Shown here one piece after another: positions 1 through 11,545 of a stretch of DNA of 64,000 nucleotides (position 1 is the first letter of the stretch; each line of letters opens with the position of its first letter). Below the pieces are notes generated by a model, which saw only the letters and a list, made by a program, of their open reading frames with translations, did no database searches and had not been told where the DNA came from. A program made the position numbers and the translations under genes. This DNA comes from Enoplolaimus lenunculus. Taxonomy: Eukaryota > Nematoda > Enoplea > Enoplida > Thoracostomopsidae. The DNA lies in assembly GCA_030248215.1 (NCBI GenBank), contig JASANG010003003.1:62001-126000 (forward strand), in the 5' to 3' direction.

Positions 1-184
1 TGAAGTCTTTATAAAAGTTAAGACACCTCGTGCAATTTTAGCAATAACGTGTGATACAACTGCGTTATAAACATATATAAACTGCATTACAACATTTACA
101 TAATGCTATTTATACGTTAATGTTTCAAAAATTTTTTTTCTACAATACAATGTTGCTTTTAAACTGCATATGCATTCGCTACAT

Positions 185-275
185 GGTAGCTGAGTGGTAT
201 AATGTAAAAAAATAAGCCTCCATCGAGAACAGTCTAGCTTGTGTTCAAAATTTAGTGTATATATTTGGTCTCAGA
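185..275 (+). repeat. tRNA-derived SINE candidate, second copy
   Basis: TAGCTGAGTGGTATAATG (A-box-like), GTGTTCAAAATTTAG (B-box-like) and TTGGTCTCAG, in the same order as at 7212-7330. Confidence 0.45.
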
Positions 276-2734
276 GCATTCCTGTACCGGAGCGCCTTAA
301 TGTTGGGGCACAGTTGTATTTCTCGTCTTTACATTTTTTGTGGAGGGGGTCCGTTAATATAGAAATGCCGACTGTTTTGAGTTATTTTTGTTTTACAATA
401 TAACTTGGCTGTAATTTTAGGGAGCAACCGTACAGTTATATTTTATACAGCGAATTTGTTGCATAAAATTGCAACTGTAATTTGCAAATTTACAGTGTGG
501 GTTTGCGTATATACCGCTGTGTGGCTTGTAATCGCACACTGCAACCAGCACTTTCTGGCCTAGTGGATGAAATGCAGTTTCGCTTCTGTAGAATGGTAAA
601 GAAATGTGAAAAGATTCTGTTGTATCGGAGCGCATTTTGGGGGTGCGCCCGGAAAAATTAAAGACAATTTGTTTAATTCCCCATAGAAGACTAGAGTCAA
701 GGAAATATCAAGACGCATTTTCCGTTTTGTATTTTATTTTTGTTAAAGTTAAGAAGAAAAACTATTACAGCTGTTAAAGATTTAAGTTTAGCGGGTGACA
801 CGTATCTTCTATAAAGCCGAAAAATAATTGAAATATTTCCGCTTCTGAAAACTGAAACGAGATATAGGGAAAACTAGACAGTTTTTCTATACAACTCTAA
901 AGCGTACGCGACCTCAAAACAGAATTTTTTCTTAAAGAAATGCCGACACTATAAGCTTACAGGACCAGATTTAAAGGGAAAAGCTTCCATTGAGAGGTTT
1001 GGAAATCTGCAAACGTGACTAAGTTTAAATTTATTTAAAACTTCAATTATTTTCAAAATTTTTTCAACGTAGACACGCGAAGTTACTTACTAAGCAGCTA
1101 CGAGTAGTTGATAGCAACTAGACCGTTGCAGTTTAAGCATCATTAACTTGTACAATCTTTGTAGTTTTTAGGCTGTTTAGCAGTGTTTGCATAACATAAG
1201 CTCCGAATGTCGTAGGACTTTGGCTGTTTCTTATGCTTTGACTTAGGTTTACAGTCGCATTGTGAGCTTGGGACCTAGTCTATACTGCGGTAAATATCGA
1301 TTCTAATTTGTCTCTACGGAAGCAGAAAGCTCACCTTGCTAGAAGACTGAATATTTTTAAAGAGCAGCATAAGTAGGGTTTTCGATTACTAACGAGCAAG
1401 CATAAAAAATTTTTGTAGGTATGGTGGCAAAATTTTTTCAGCGGGATCATCCTCTCTGGGCCCCATCTGGCTCTAACTTTAAGGATCGGTATTCGTGGCT
1501 TAGAACGAATCGTATTGTTCTCTGAATTAACTTTCAGGTAAGAACGTTCAGAATTTTCGCACAAGTTTCAATCACAAGACAAACGAATTCCGTGTAATTT
1601 CCTTAAGTTTAACTTATAACTACATGAGCCGTGTTACATGTTTTATTATACTTGAAGCACAAAACAACATTTACTGCACATAAAATACAACAACCTGTAA
1701 TAGATCACAAACATATAAAAACAAGCAATTTAGTAATTAATTAATTGAAGAACAACTACAATTAATTATTGAAATAACACAAAAATGTAATGAAATGTAA
1801 GACAAGATAGCATTAAACTTAACGCAAAATTTAAAAAATGAGACACAAAACGCTACACAATTTGAGATAAAATTAAAAACAGCAAACTAAAAGAAGTCGA
1901 AAATATGCTAAATGACTAAAACACAGATACAAATACGTGCTTTGGTTATGTCAACGCAAGTTTTAAATATTACAGTTTGAAATATTAACTCATCCCGTTT
2001 TGAACTTGTAAAATTTCAAAATCCAAAAAAAATTACTTGCGCCACTGAAAAATTAAGGATCTGCAAGCGGAATAAATTAGTAATCACACGATAAATTGTA
2101 CTAAATCGGTATAGGATATGAAGTTTCTGCCATAAATCCCAAAGACAAATGTGGCGTATTTTACTAAGCCAAGGGTTTATAGTTGCGGTATATTATTTTC
2201 AAATTCTGGTTTGAAAACTACATGGAACAATACACAAAAATATATACAACACAAAATAAACGGAACAAAATATTAAAACTATATACAGCAAGACTAGCTT
2301 AGTTCACTCTTTGCCTATAATTCACACAAAAACAAACGTAAATAGTTTTGCCAGAATTCCACCAAGGATGCTAAAAGCCTGTTAACCAAAAACAGCAGCA
2401 CGAGACAACACTTCGATAACTAGAAATTAGTTGGCAACAGCTATTAAGGTACAGTTGAAATTATAACTTGACTAAGATTTTTTGATAAGTTCAAAATGCA
2501 ATTTTTTCAAACTTTTACTTCAAAATTAAACTCAAGTCGTTGGGCTGTAGTGAAATTCTTGTCAATACTATAAAATATAACATAAAATTTTACATCAACA
2601 CATGGTGACATTAAGTAGAAATATAAAATCCGATTGTTTGAAATAAACTTCGAAAGCTGCGAAATCAAACTTTTGATCGTTTTTTGACTCACCTAACTTT
2701 TACTAGGTTCGTTTCATAAAGTTAATATTGCATT

Positions 2735-2860
2735 GGGCTACAAATTTTTGAGGAGGGCATACAATAGGTTTCGATGACTTATAAGCAACGTTGGAAATAT
2801 TCCATGGCGGAGCAAAATTTTTACACGCGGCTGAGCCCTCCTCGAGCTATGGGCCACAGT
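2735..2860. repeat. Repeat with GGAGGGGCATGCAA ... TGACTTA core
   Basis: GGGCTACAAATTTTTGAGG, GGGCATACAATAGGTTTCGA, TGACTTATAAGCAACG, GGAGCAAAATTTTTACA and CTATGGGCC. The same order occurs at 11.4, 14.4, 43.7 and 49.4 kb. The ends (GGGCTA.., ..TATGGGCC) look like short inverted repeats. Confidence 0.65.
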
Positions 2861-3867
2861 ATACGGTACTTTATCTACTGACAACTCCAGATAATAGTCC
2901 AGGGTGGTTCGTAAGTGAACTACGAGCATCAATAAACCCATGGCTGGAATTGAACTGAGAGCCTTCTGAATAATCGATTAATTTAACCGCTGTTGTGTAA
3001 AAATTTAAATACATATTGCTATGCATCTGCTCGCGTACAAATATGATGTGGATTAATAAGTGAAATGCTGTTAAAAGGTTACGCACCAGTACTAAATATA
3101 TTTTCAAATTATGCAAACTACTTTAGAGTTTATTAACTGATTTCAATTATAAAATTTTGAGGTCAAAAGACTAAACCAAATAAGGTCATTTAAGGGCAGA
3201 ACGTAGGCGAAAGAATGGTTTTGTTTTGATAGGGCAGTAAAACACTTATGTATATATTAAGATTTGGATTCGGTAAAGTTTTTCCTTAACATTATTAAAT
3301 TTTGCATCCTAAGATAAATTCTTTTCCGCTTCAAGACAATAAATAGGGACTTCTTTAGTAAGTATTAAAAACATAATGAAAACACTTCAAGTAAGGATAA
3401 TTTTGAAAAACTAAAAAATTGAACCGAATCTGTGGTCCGTGTGAAGATATTTTTTGGGTGGCCGAGGCTTAATTTTCTTCCTCTCTAAATGAACCTTAGT
3501 TACAGATCTCAACATACTTCATATATATTCAAAACTTAGGATATTTGTAATTTCGGTTGCTTTGCAACTGAAGTTGAAATCTCTGTTTGTACCAACTGTT
3601 GGTTTAAGTACGAAGATATAATGAAAAATTTCAAAATTAAAAAGTTAAAACTATACACGAAACACGCGACAGTACATTGAATTGAACTGATTAACAAACA
3701 AAATTATAAAACTCGAAACGTCCAAAATGCAAAAAATAAACACTTTCCTTTGTGGATTCTTTCTATTTTATTTGAAATCTAATTTCTGAAACTAGTACTC
3801 ACCGAAAGTTTCCAGTATTTTGCTTTATTGTATAATTAAAAAAGTCGATTGCCCAAAAGTGATCCAA

Positions 3868-3982
3868 GCCAAACCCAATGCTTAAGCGTATGGATACGCC
3901 TAAAGCTAAGCCTGAGTAAAAAAATTTCTAAAGCTTTAGCTTTCTCTATTAATGTCCGTTGACACAAAGTGTCAGGGGCCAA
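3868..3982. repeat. TTAGGC-type MITE remnant
   Basis: TGCTTAAGCGTATGG, GCCTAAAGCTAAGCCTG, then AGCTTTCTCTATTAATG and AGGGGCC. One end is recognisable, the other is not. Confidence 0.5.
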
Positions 3983-4609
3983 GGTTGTCATACATCAGGT
4001 TAAATCTACGAATTTAGCAGCGTAGTTTTATACACCATACCAGTAGCAGATAGCGATTTCTTCACGCTGTCTGGGGCCTATGCCATCGTTGATGCGAAGC
4101 TAAATTGGCAGTGCAGTTGAAAACCTAAAATCAAGCATCGAGTATTTCCAAATAATCACGGCTCTATTAATGATGAAGGAAGGATGGGAGGCTTACACCC
4201 CGAAGTAATTATCATTCTGATCCTTTTTTAGTGAAAATGCAGGTGTTTTAATACAATTATCAGCTTTTTTATGGAGTATGAAGCTGTTTCAACCGACCTA
4301 ATGTTTTGAATAAACGATGACAGTGCTGGTTTTAACAGAAATATTTACTTCAAACCAAAAACACTAATAATGATTGAGTTGGTTTTTTACTAAAATTTCA
4401 AACTGGCTGCGAAATTGTAAATAAAATTGAATTTGTCGGCAAATTTTTGCGATTTTTAAAATGGCAACTGCGTAGGCTAAAATATACCTGGAATATCGTT
4501 AGCGATTAATTTTTTGCATTACGAAACTGTAAAAGACTTACAATTCTTGAAATCTTTTCATCTCTAAGTTTACTTTGTTTATTAGGGTCTTAAATTTTTA
4601 CTGTTGTAC

Positions 4610-4830
4610 ACCAAATAGCAGCGCCGAGGTGACTGCTGGTGCAGGCTTAGGTGGGGTCCTAAAATTACCTTGAGGTGGCTCCTTGCGATGATCAAAATAG
4701 TTTTCAAATTATTTGTTTAACATCTTGTTAGGGTGGAGGCCCCTTTTTGGGTGCCCCCCAAATAGGGGTATGGGGCACTTTTCATACCCAGGGACGTCAC
4801 TCCGGTTGATTCAACGATTGTTTGGACGCA
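4610..4830. repeat. Repeat with CATCTTGTTAGGGTGGAGG core
   Basis: TTGCGATGATCAAAATAG, TTGTTTAACATCTTGTTAGG, GGTGCCCCCCAAATAGGGG and TATGGGGCACTT. A second copy is at 45.24-45.41 kb. Confidence 0.6.
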
Positions 4831-5172
4831 GTCGTAAATGTTAGGCAAATTTCGGGTTATATCAACGCCGTCAGACGCTGTGAAAGCTGCGAAACTGGGG
4901 CTGTACACGAACTATTTTTAAAAATGACATTTGATGATGTTTTATATTTAAGGCAAGGCACTGACTGTCGGGTTTCGGGCCTTGGGAGACAACACAGAGG
5001 CCTAGGTAAACCATTAAGCACTAGATACATTACACAGCGGCTTGCGGCCTCCGTGGATGATTTTGGGACCGCTGTTTCGTCACTTTGTGGAGGGAGTCTT
5101 TGATCTAGCTTCGTCCCTGCCAGACAGCCCCCGTGGTAACCTTACTGAATCCACCTCCACGCTCACTTATAC

Positions 5173-5471
5173 CTTATCACAGCGTTCACACGCGTACTGA
5201 ATTTGACCAATCATCGGACAGCAATGCCCAGCCAATTGAAACGCGTCTTCGTACTCAATTGAACACAATTTGCAACGATACGGCCCAATCAGATTGCGAA
5301 TTGCACTAAGTTTGCGTTTTGCACGTTCGGTTACTTCCATGTATGCAAATGACGAGTCAGTTATTATTTGTGTCTCACTCTGAGGTGGCCGGATCTGACC
5401 CCTGGAGTTATTTGAACGTTGACATTTTCTGTCGCTCATCATTTTTGACAATGTTTGAGTTGATATTTCAA
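5173..5471 (-). CDS. INSM1: Internal exon with INSM-type C2H2 zinc finger; gene continues leftwards
   Basis: The exon encodes KRKLSAIRNLIGPYRCKLC, then SIEYEDAFQLAGHCC and YACERCDK, then a GTATAAG donor directly after the Lys. Insulinoma-associated (INSM) proteins have [20 protein letters not shown] and Y-R-C-P-E-C-D/A-K-V-F at their first zinc finger, a very similar spacing. INSM proteins are nuclear repressors of endocrine and neuronal differentiation. Here the finger is cut by an intron after CDK, whereas mammalian INSM1 has no intron. I could not find the following exon (F-S-C-P-A-N-L-A-S-H) in the first 5 kb, so it is either off the window or missed. The acceptor (ACTTTCAG at 5472-5474) is tentative; the open frame reaches 5547. 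Confidence 0.55.
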
Positions 5472-5941
5472 CTGAAAGTTGTAAAATTTTGAAAGAACTT
5501 TTATTTGAAGTTATTTTTAAACTTAAAAATGCTGAAACAAGTAACAAGCGATGCTCAATCGATGGAATTTAAATACCTAACGAGCTCTTAATAGTACTGC
5601 AAAGATGGGGCAGTAAACACTAAAATCCGTATTCTAAAATGTGTGCAACACCTATCAACGGTTAGTGATACTGATACGTCTTGTAGTTTTCGAACAAGCA
5701 ATAGCGAAATGCGAACGTCAGCAAATTCTTTGAATATGACTTGTCTTTTGCCAATTTTAACTTTCGCAATTGCAAAAAACCGTCCGTTTGAAAACTTGTC
5801 GCTATAACTGGTGATAGATGCTATACACATTTGAGAATATGGCACAAGATTGCATAAGGAATTTTAAACATTTCACAGACGCACTTTGTGGTCCAGTAGT
5901 TCGCAAATAATAGGATAATTGCAAAATTAAAAAGCAATCTA

Positions 5942-6602
5942 TTACACACTAGATTTGGTTGAATACCCTTTTGAGGATACTGGCCCTATTTTTTTACCTG
6001 AACCTGATAATTTTTCTGGCCGACCGGAAGTCACTGAACTTGTGAAATTGTTAACTTTGCTTTCGCTAAATTGTAATTCATCCGACTCATCATGTTCGGC
6101 TTCTGGGAATGCAGTTCTGACGTTACCACGAGCCATCGCTTGCCTGCTGCGTCTGGGATTTCTTCCGGCTGCGGTACCAGCTTCGTCATATGCCTGATCG
6201 ACCCAACATTTTACAATCCGTCTACGCTTACTGTCAATGAAATTGCATCCGGTTCTAAATTTCCGATTACAATAACCGGAACCGGATTGCCAGGTTGGAT
6301 TGCGGAGTGCCCGCTTCCGATTGGTCAGATTTTTATTTGAAGGAGCAACTAGTGAATACAGATTGTCTTCGCTATTTGTTCGACCCCTGTAGTGATTTAT
6401 TTCTGGGGCTTTGGTCTCATTGTATTTCGATACTGTTCCAAGTAGCATTTGGAGAAGTTGAATGTTCAAAATTTGCTGCTGTTGTTGTTGTTGTGGTTGT
6501 TCTTGTTTTTGTTTTTGCTGCTGCTGCTGCTGCTGTTGTTGTTGTTGTTGATGATGATGATGTTGTTGGTGTGGTTGCTCTTGTTGTGGTTTCTCTTGTT
6601 GC

Positions 6603-6669
<67 letters not shown>

Positions 6670-6904
6670 GCTGCTGCTGCTGTTGTTGTTGCTGCTCCTG
6701 TTGTTGTTCCTGCTGCTGCTGCTGATCGTTAACATAGGCTGCAACGGCAGCTACATACTGACTTAGGAACAACTGGTTGAACATGTGAATACCCCACGAC
6801 CCTTCCTTAGTTCTAATGCTGTCTCTGAGGTCAGTTACGATATCGTTAGTTAAATCATTTTGTCGTGTTTGATTTAGGTGCCATACATGTTTATGTTTAG
6901 ACAT
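5942..6904 (-). CDS. Glutamine-rich protein or exon, unrecognised
   Basis: The frame starts at MSKHKHVWHLNQT; 27 more codons upstream are open. About 55 ordinary residues lead to SQYVAAVAAYVNDQ, then about 120 residues of almost pure Gln with Glu, His and Pro, then ILNIQLLQMLLGTV, then a basic part with KRALRNP and DSKRRRIVK (a possible nuclear signal), ending TKSSV. The length of non-repeat coding on both sides of the CAG/CAA tract argues for a real gene, probably nuclear. It may be the upstream exon of the zinc-finger gene at 5.2 kb, on the same strand, but I found no convincing phase link. Confidence 0.5.
6470..6730 (-). repeat. Polyglutamine-coding CAA/CAG tract
   Basis: Nearly unbroken trinucleotide repeat (GTT/GCT/CTG on the plus strand). 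In the minus-strand frame it reads Gln with a few Glu, His, Pro and Lys. Mixed CAA and CAG codons suggest an old tract kept in frame. The other frames give poly-Leu, poly-Val and poly-Asn shadows. Confidence 0.9.
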
Positions 6905-7211
6905 TATAATATATAAAAGCGATAGTAAGGCAAATAAGTCATAATTTATGGCTCCAACTTCTAAAATGCGCATAGTAGCAATCATTAGTTAATAACAGGT
7001 TTTCAAACTCACAATCGCCTGTAGTTGCAGATCTTAACCCCTTCTCACATTGAGTTGCCTATAGGCAACTCAGCGCAGTGTATATACGTTAAATAATACA
7101 TATCGCACCGTGTTTAACAGTTCAACACGTATACATAGGACGAAATCACCACAAGAGGTTAGAGCACCCTCGGGCTCGAGCGTCCATGGAGCCCCCTCGG
7201 GCTCGAGCGTC

Positions 7212-7330
7212 AAACTCCTATAGCTGACTGGTGATGGTATACGCCTCTCGCTACAGTCACTGGAGTTCGAATCCTAGCATAAATGTAGGTCTCAGGGGAA
7301 ATAGAAACAATTCATGTGAGAAAGGGTTAA
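7212..7330 (+). repeat. tRNA-derived SINE candidate
   Basis: TAGCTGACTGGTGATGG reads as a pol III A box and GGAGTTCGAATCCTAGC as a B box at tRNA spacing, followed by a non-tRNA body with AGGTCTCAG. A related sequence is at 185-275 (TAGCTGAGTGGTATAATG, GTGTTCAAAATTTAG, TTGGTCTCAG). The cloverleaf is not complete, so this is a SINE head and not a tRNA gene. Just upstream is an 18-nt direct repeat of CCCTCGGGCTCGAGCGTC. Confidence 0.55.
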
Positions 7331-7614
7331 AATTTGCTCCAAAATAGTACAAGTTAATTCTGAAAAACATGTTGAATCTAGAAACATGGCGCTCACTGAT
7401 TCGAAAGTTACATGACCTATCAGCAACTGGTGATAGATGATATACACAGATTTGAGATCACGGGCAAAAAAGCTATCTTAAATACATTTTACAACCTACA
7501 ACGTTCTCACAAATTTTTTCTGGAGCCGTTGCGGGTTGAGCGAATAAAAAATAAAATTTAAATTTTAAATCAGAAAAAAATACAATACCAACAGTAAAAG
7601 TGGCACTATACTTT

Positions 7615-7945
7615 AGGATTATTTTAAAGCGAGGTGTAGTCTCATATTCAGTGCCGTGTGGCGTCGTCCGGCACCGTACGGCAACGCACGTGAATTGTCC
7701 CGTGAGACAGTTTATAACAATTTGGAAAGAAAATTATTTTTTGTTTCCTGTGAACACGACTAGTTTAGCGACATCCTTATAGTGGCTTTAAACTTGCGCC
7801 CGGCGCCGTCCCACGCATCCCTCCTTGTCCGGCGCGTCCGTCAAACGTCCGTCACCTCACGATAGTGTATGTAAGTAATTCGGGTCGGCGACGGACGGTA
7901 ATGTACGGCACCGGACGGCGACGGATCGAGGCTGAGACCTTTGAA
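7615..7945. repeat. GC-rich inverted-repeat element (GTCCGGCACCGTACGGC)
   Basis: Left arm AGTCTCATATTCAGTGCCGT ... GTCGTCCGGCACCGTACGGC; right arm TACGGCACCGGACGGCGACG ... GGCTGAGACC. The element is far richer in G+C and CpG than its surroundings. Confidence 0.7.
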
Positions 7946-8284
7946 AGTACAACGCCGCTCTTACGGTGTCCAACGAATCAAAAAATATTACGTATCGTGA
8001 ATTATCAAGCTTTATCACAGTAAACAGTAGTTTCATTAAAATAGATTTAAATTGTCTGCTCGTGTTCGAGACTCATAGCTCATTATCACTTTGAACGCAA
8101 AGAGCAGATGGTTTAAAGTAATCGTGTGTGCCTGGCACGTGCTATATTACTTAAATTGTCGCAGTAGTATTTTAATATTAAATTTTAAAATTGAATATTT
8201 CGAGTTGAAATGTAACTATTTTAGTAAATGTATCCAGATGCAAACGATTGGTTGTCTAAATATGGTTAACAAAAATATATCAAG

Positions 8285-8659
8285 CGCTAAGGAGTCCTCG
8301 GTTTAAGTCCGAATCAAATAGTAGTCCATATCTCTCATAAGAGTCCGTAAGCGGATATCGTCCCTAAACCCTAATTAAAGTTCATAAATGTCAATTAAAC
8401 CTAATTGTTGTGCATAAATGACTGTAGGTCCAATTAAAGTTGAGTTCGAAACTTTAAAGCATACTTATGTTTGGAAGGTACATTCCTAGGTATACCAACT
8501 TTGCATTATCGATCAAGCTTTGATAGAAGACAAACGTTTAATTCAACGGATAACTGCACTGCCGGATATAATAACAATACGTACCCAAATAACAGAGGGG
8601 TACCCTCTAAAGACGCCAAATGAATATCAGTCTCTCCTCTCTTATTCGGGTCACTACAG
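8285..8659. repeat. TA-type MITE copy, opposite orientation
   Basis: Right end CTCTTATTCGGGTCACTACAG; interior matches the 28.8 kb copy in reverse (GTCCGTAAGCGGAT, GACAAACGTTTAATTCAACG). The left end is worn. Confidence 0.7.
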
Positions 8660-9212
8660 TTAGCTTCCCAATCGAAATGAATGTTAACTTTTAGCTACGA
8701 GCACGCAACAGGAGCTATTGCTTTCCCTGTCTTTAACTCATTTAGGCGAACCTTGGCCCGCTAAAAATCACAGTGACTGACAAAATTGTAACAACTAAAA
8801 CTGAGGTTTGATCAAAAATTTAGCATAAAAAGTTAAAATTATTCTTGCTCTCCTGTTCAAAATTTAGTCCAGTTTAAATTGAACGACTGGGTTTATGAAT
8901 ATTTAATTTTCAACTGAACTATAGTTTTTGCCGTGCCATTTAACTGATGGTACTATAAAGTTGCGATTTTAAAGCTTTCAAAGTTCACTCTCTTCCTCGC
9001 ATTCTGGTTTACCAGATAGCAATTTATAATCAAGTTAGGCAAAAGGGGAGAAATTGAATCGAAACATAAATTTTAACAACTTACAGCTTCGATGTCGTTT
9101 TGACATTCAAATTTTTAGATATTTTGTCTGGTTCGGCGCAGATTTTGTTAATTATTAATTAGCAAGATGTGCGTTGAAAACAGTGAAAACGCATGGCATC
9201 GGAAACCGATAG

Positions 9213-9474
9213 TATACTGTAAATTCCAATGAGTTGATTTTAACTCAGAATGAATTGAATCCTTCAGTCAGAGTTAGGACTATCGGAACTCATAATTCTG
9301 AGTTGATTCAACTCATTGTGATTTAATCAATCAATTCTACAGAAATCAAGTCCACTCAGAGTGAAATATAATCAGTTACACTCGGAGTAAGCTAAAGTTT
9401 CTGTTATTAACTCAGAAATAACTTACTGTCCGTCTGAGTTGATTCATTAACTCATTGGAATTTCCAGTGAAATA
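9213..9474. repeat. Inverted-repeat element with CACTGGAAATTCCAATGAG ends
   Basis: Left ACTGTAAATTCCAATGAGTT and right AACTCATTGGAATTTCCAGT pair with each other. The interior is full of AACTCAGA/GAGTTGAT motifs. It resembles in style the CACTGCAAG element at 60.8 kb, but the sequence differs. Confidence 0.7.
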
Positions 9475-11384
9475 TAATCAAAATATTGAAGACTTATAGT
9501 AGAAAACTGTTTACGGAAATATGACAAGTTATAAGTAAAAATACCAAAATTTTCAAAAATTTTGTTTGAAGCGGAAAGGGTACGGTTGATACGTATAAAT
9601 CTAAATCCGGTTGTACACTGAGAAAACTAAAGTTACATACATTTACTAGGATTACGTTGTTTACGCTAAAGGTCACAAGTATTGCAAATAGGTATACAGC
9701 TTAGGACAATAAACTAGAGACTGACTCATAAATCTAAAATCAATTTCCAGTGTAAATATCGGTTGCACCTGCCTTGCGTAAAAGCTAAGAAGCCGTTTTA
9801 ATTGAACGGCAAAAGCATTTAAATGCTAACTTAAAATTGAAATTTTGGCTATTGATTTGGAAAATTTACGTGTTTGTGGCTCCGGGTGGTATAGGGATGT
9901 TCCCCTTTGTTAGCCTGATCGGTATTAATATGCGATATTGAGAACTCCAAATTTCTAAGCAAAAAAAGTATCTTGAAGCAACGAAAAATGTTGGTGAGGA
10001 CCGGGAATGGAAGTGGTGCATGGGGTCCCGTACAGCAGGTTGCGGCTTGTTGGCATTGGATACCCCTTGAAACAGGCCACCCCATAGGAAACAATATACG
10101 GCAAAAATTGAAAAATGAATTTCTCTTGGTTCTGAAATTTTTAGCTCAAAAGTAATGTTTTGGCAGACTGAATATGAAAAATTTTATCGTTGATCGAGTA
10201 TTTCTTTCGTGGATAAGACGATGATGTGCGAGAATTATACAGGAGTAAACAGATAGCAAAAATGCCTGAAATCGAATAAGCACTGAAAGCTGTCTAGACA
10301 AGGGTTATATATTTTAGCCAATTATTTGTTAGCGGTATAACATTAACCTAAGCATACTTCTAAACTTAAACCTTAGCGTAAAGATAATTCTAAAACTATT
10401 ACCCCAAAACATAAATATTCAAAACGATAACAACATTCTGATATTGTATATATTGAAATTCATGCCTATGCAAGGAATAAATTGGGCAAATAATTCACCA
10501 AACCAGTCCAAAACTAACGATTGGCTCACGCTGCAATTCCTGAGTTCAAACCTAAAATTCCAAAAAAATTTCAAATTCGAACCCAAAAATTCAAATTTAC
10601 AATTATTAATAAACACGCTTGTTTTTACAATCTGCGCATTGAAAACGCAACACGTACAGTCGGAAACTAAAGCAAAATAAGTCATTTGAGGCCAAAGCCA
10701 TGAGCAGATGGTGTTGGCGGAGAGAGGAAGGCAAACTGAGTGATTTTAGCTCAGCGAGTAGACTCATTTGAGAGGAAGGCTAGAAATTGAAATTTGAATT
10801 TTTCAAATTTTCAAATCTCAAAATTTTAATTCAATGGTTTGTTTATGTTAATATTAAAATGTAACAGATTGAGTTGAGATTCAAGCAAAGCGAGTGTTGT
10901 CTGCACAATGTACAATATACTCCGCCTTAAGGTCTGTCTCGAGCATTAAATTATGAGGTCACGGATATAGTGACAGCGGACGGCGTCTGGTCTAACAACT
11001 ATAGACTGTGATAACGTTATATATTATGAATGGGACAATTTACAGCTATTTCCATTTAAAGTTAGATTTTCAATTAGCGGAATTAAAGATTTATATGCTT
11101 AATCATGACTATTAGCGTAGACTTGAAATCCACAATAGGTATTAGGTATGCAAACAGTAAAACTACCGAAAATTTGGGAAACGAAAATTGAAAACAAACA
11201 AGGAAACATATGGAATTGAACTTTTAATTATTAATCGCATTTCAATCAACTGTGTCCGGTACAGAGTGTTGTGTTTACTTTAACGTTGCCATGGAAGTTG
11301 AAAGTTGCGTAAATTAAAAATACAACAGAGGCATATGCGAGTGGGAAGTATGGGCAAGCGATATATCCGAAATAGTTGTACCAG

Positions 11385-11545
11385 ACCCGTAGCCTGCTCA
11401 CTTTGCGCAGGGGGCTAAAAATATTTCAGGAGGTGCATACAAGGGTTTTCCTTGACTTGTAAGCATGGAATGAAAATTCTCTATTGGGCAAAATATTTCC
11501 AAGGGGGTTGAACCCCGCTAGCCCCGCCTTGGCTACAGGCTTGAG
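11385..11545. repeat. GGCATGCAA-core repeat copy
   Basis: GACCCGTAGCCTGCTCAC, GGGGGCTAAAAATATTTCAG, GGTGCATACAAGGGTTTTCC, TGACTTGTAAGCATGG, GGGGGTTGAACCCCGCTAGC and GGCTACAGGC. Confidence 0.65.

Larger units (their letters stand above)
1..4600. other. No gene recognised; AT-rich with scattered repeats
   Basis: Apart from the SINE-like piece, one GGCATGCAA-core repeat and one TTAGGC-type remnant, I see nothing. It may be intron or downstream exon space of the INSM-type gene, whose next exon should lie on the minus strand to the left of 5173. I looked for the expected second zinc finger and did not find it. Confidence 0.5.

Noticed and set aside
6295-6766. Plus-strand poly-Leu and poly-Val frames
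   Set aside because: Shadows of the Gln-coding tract on the other strand.
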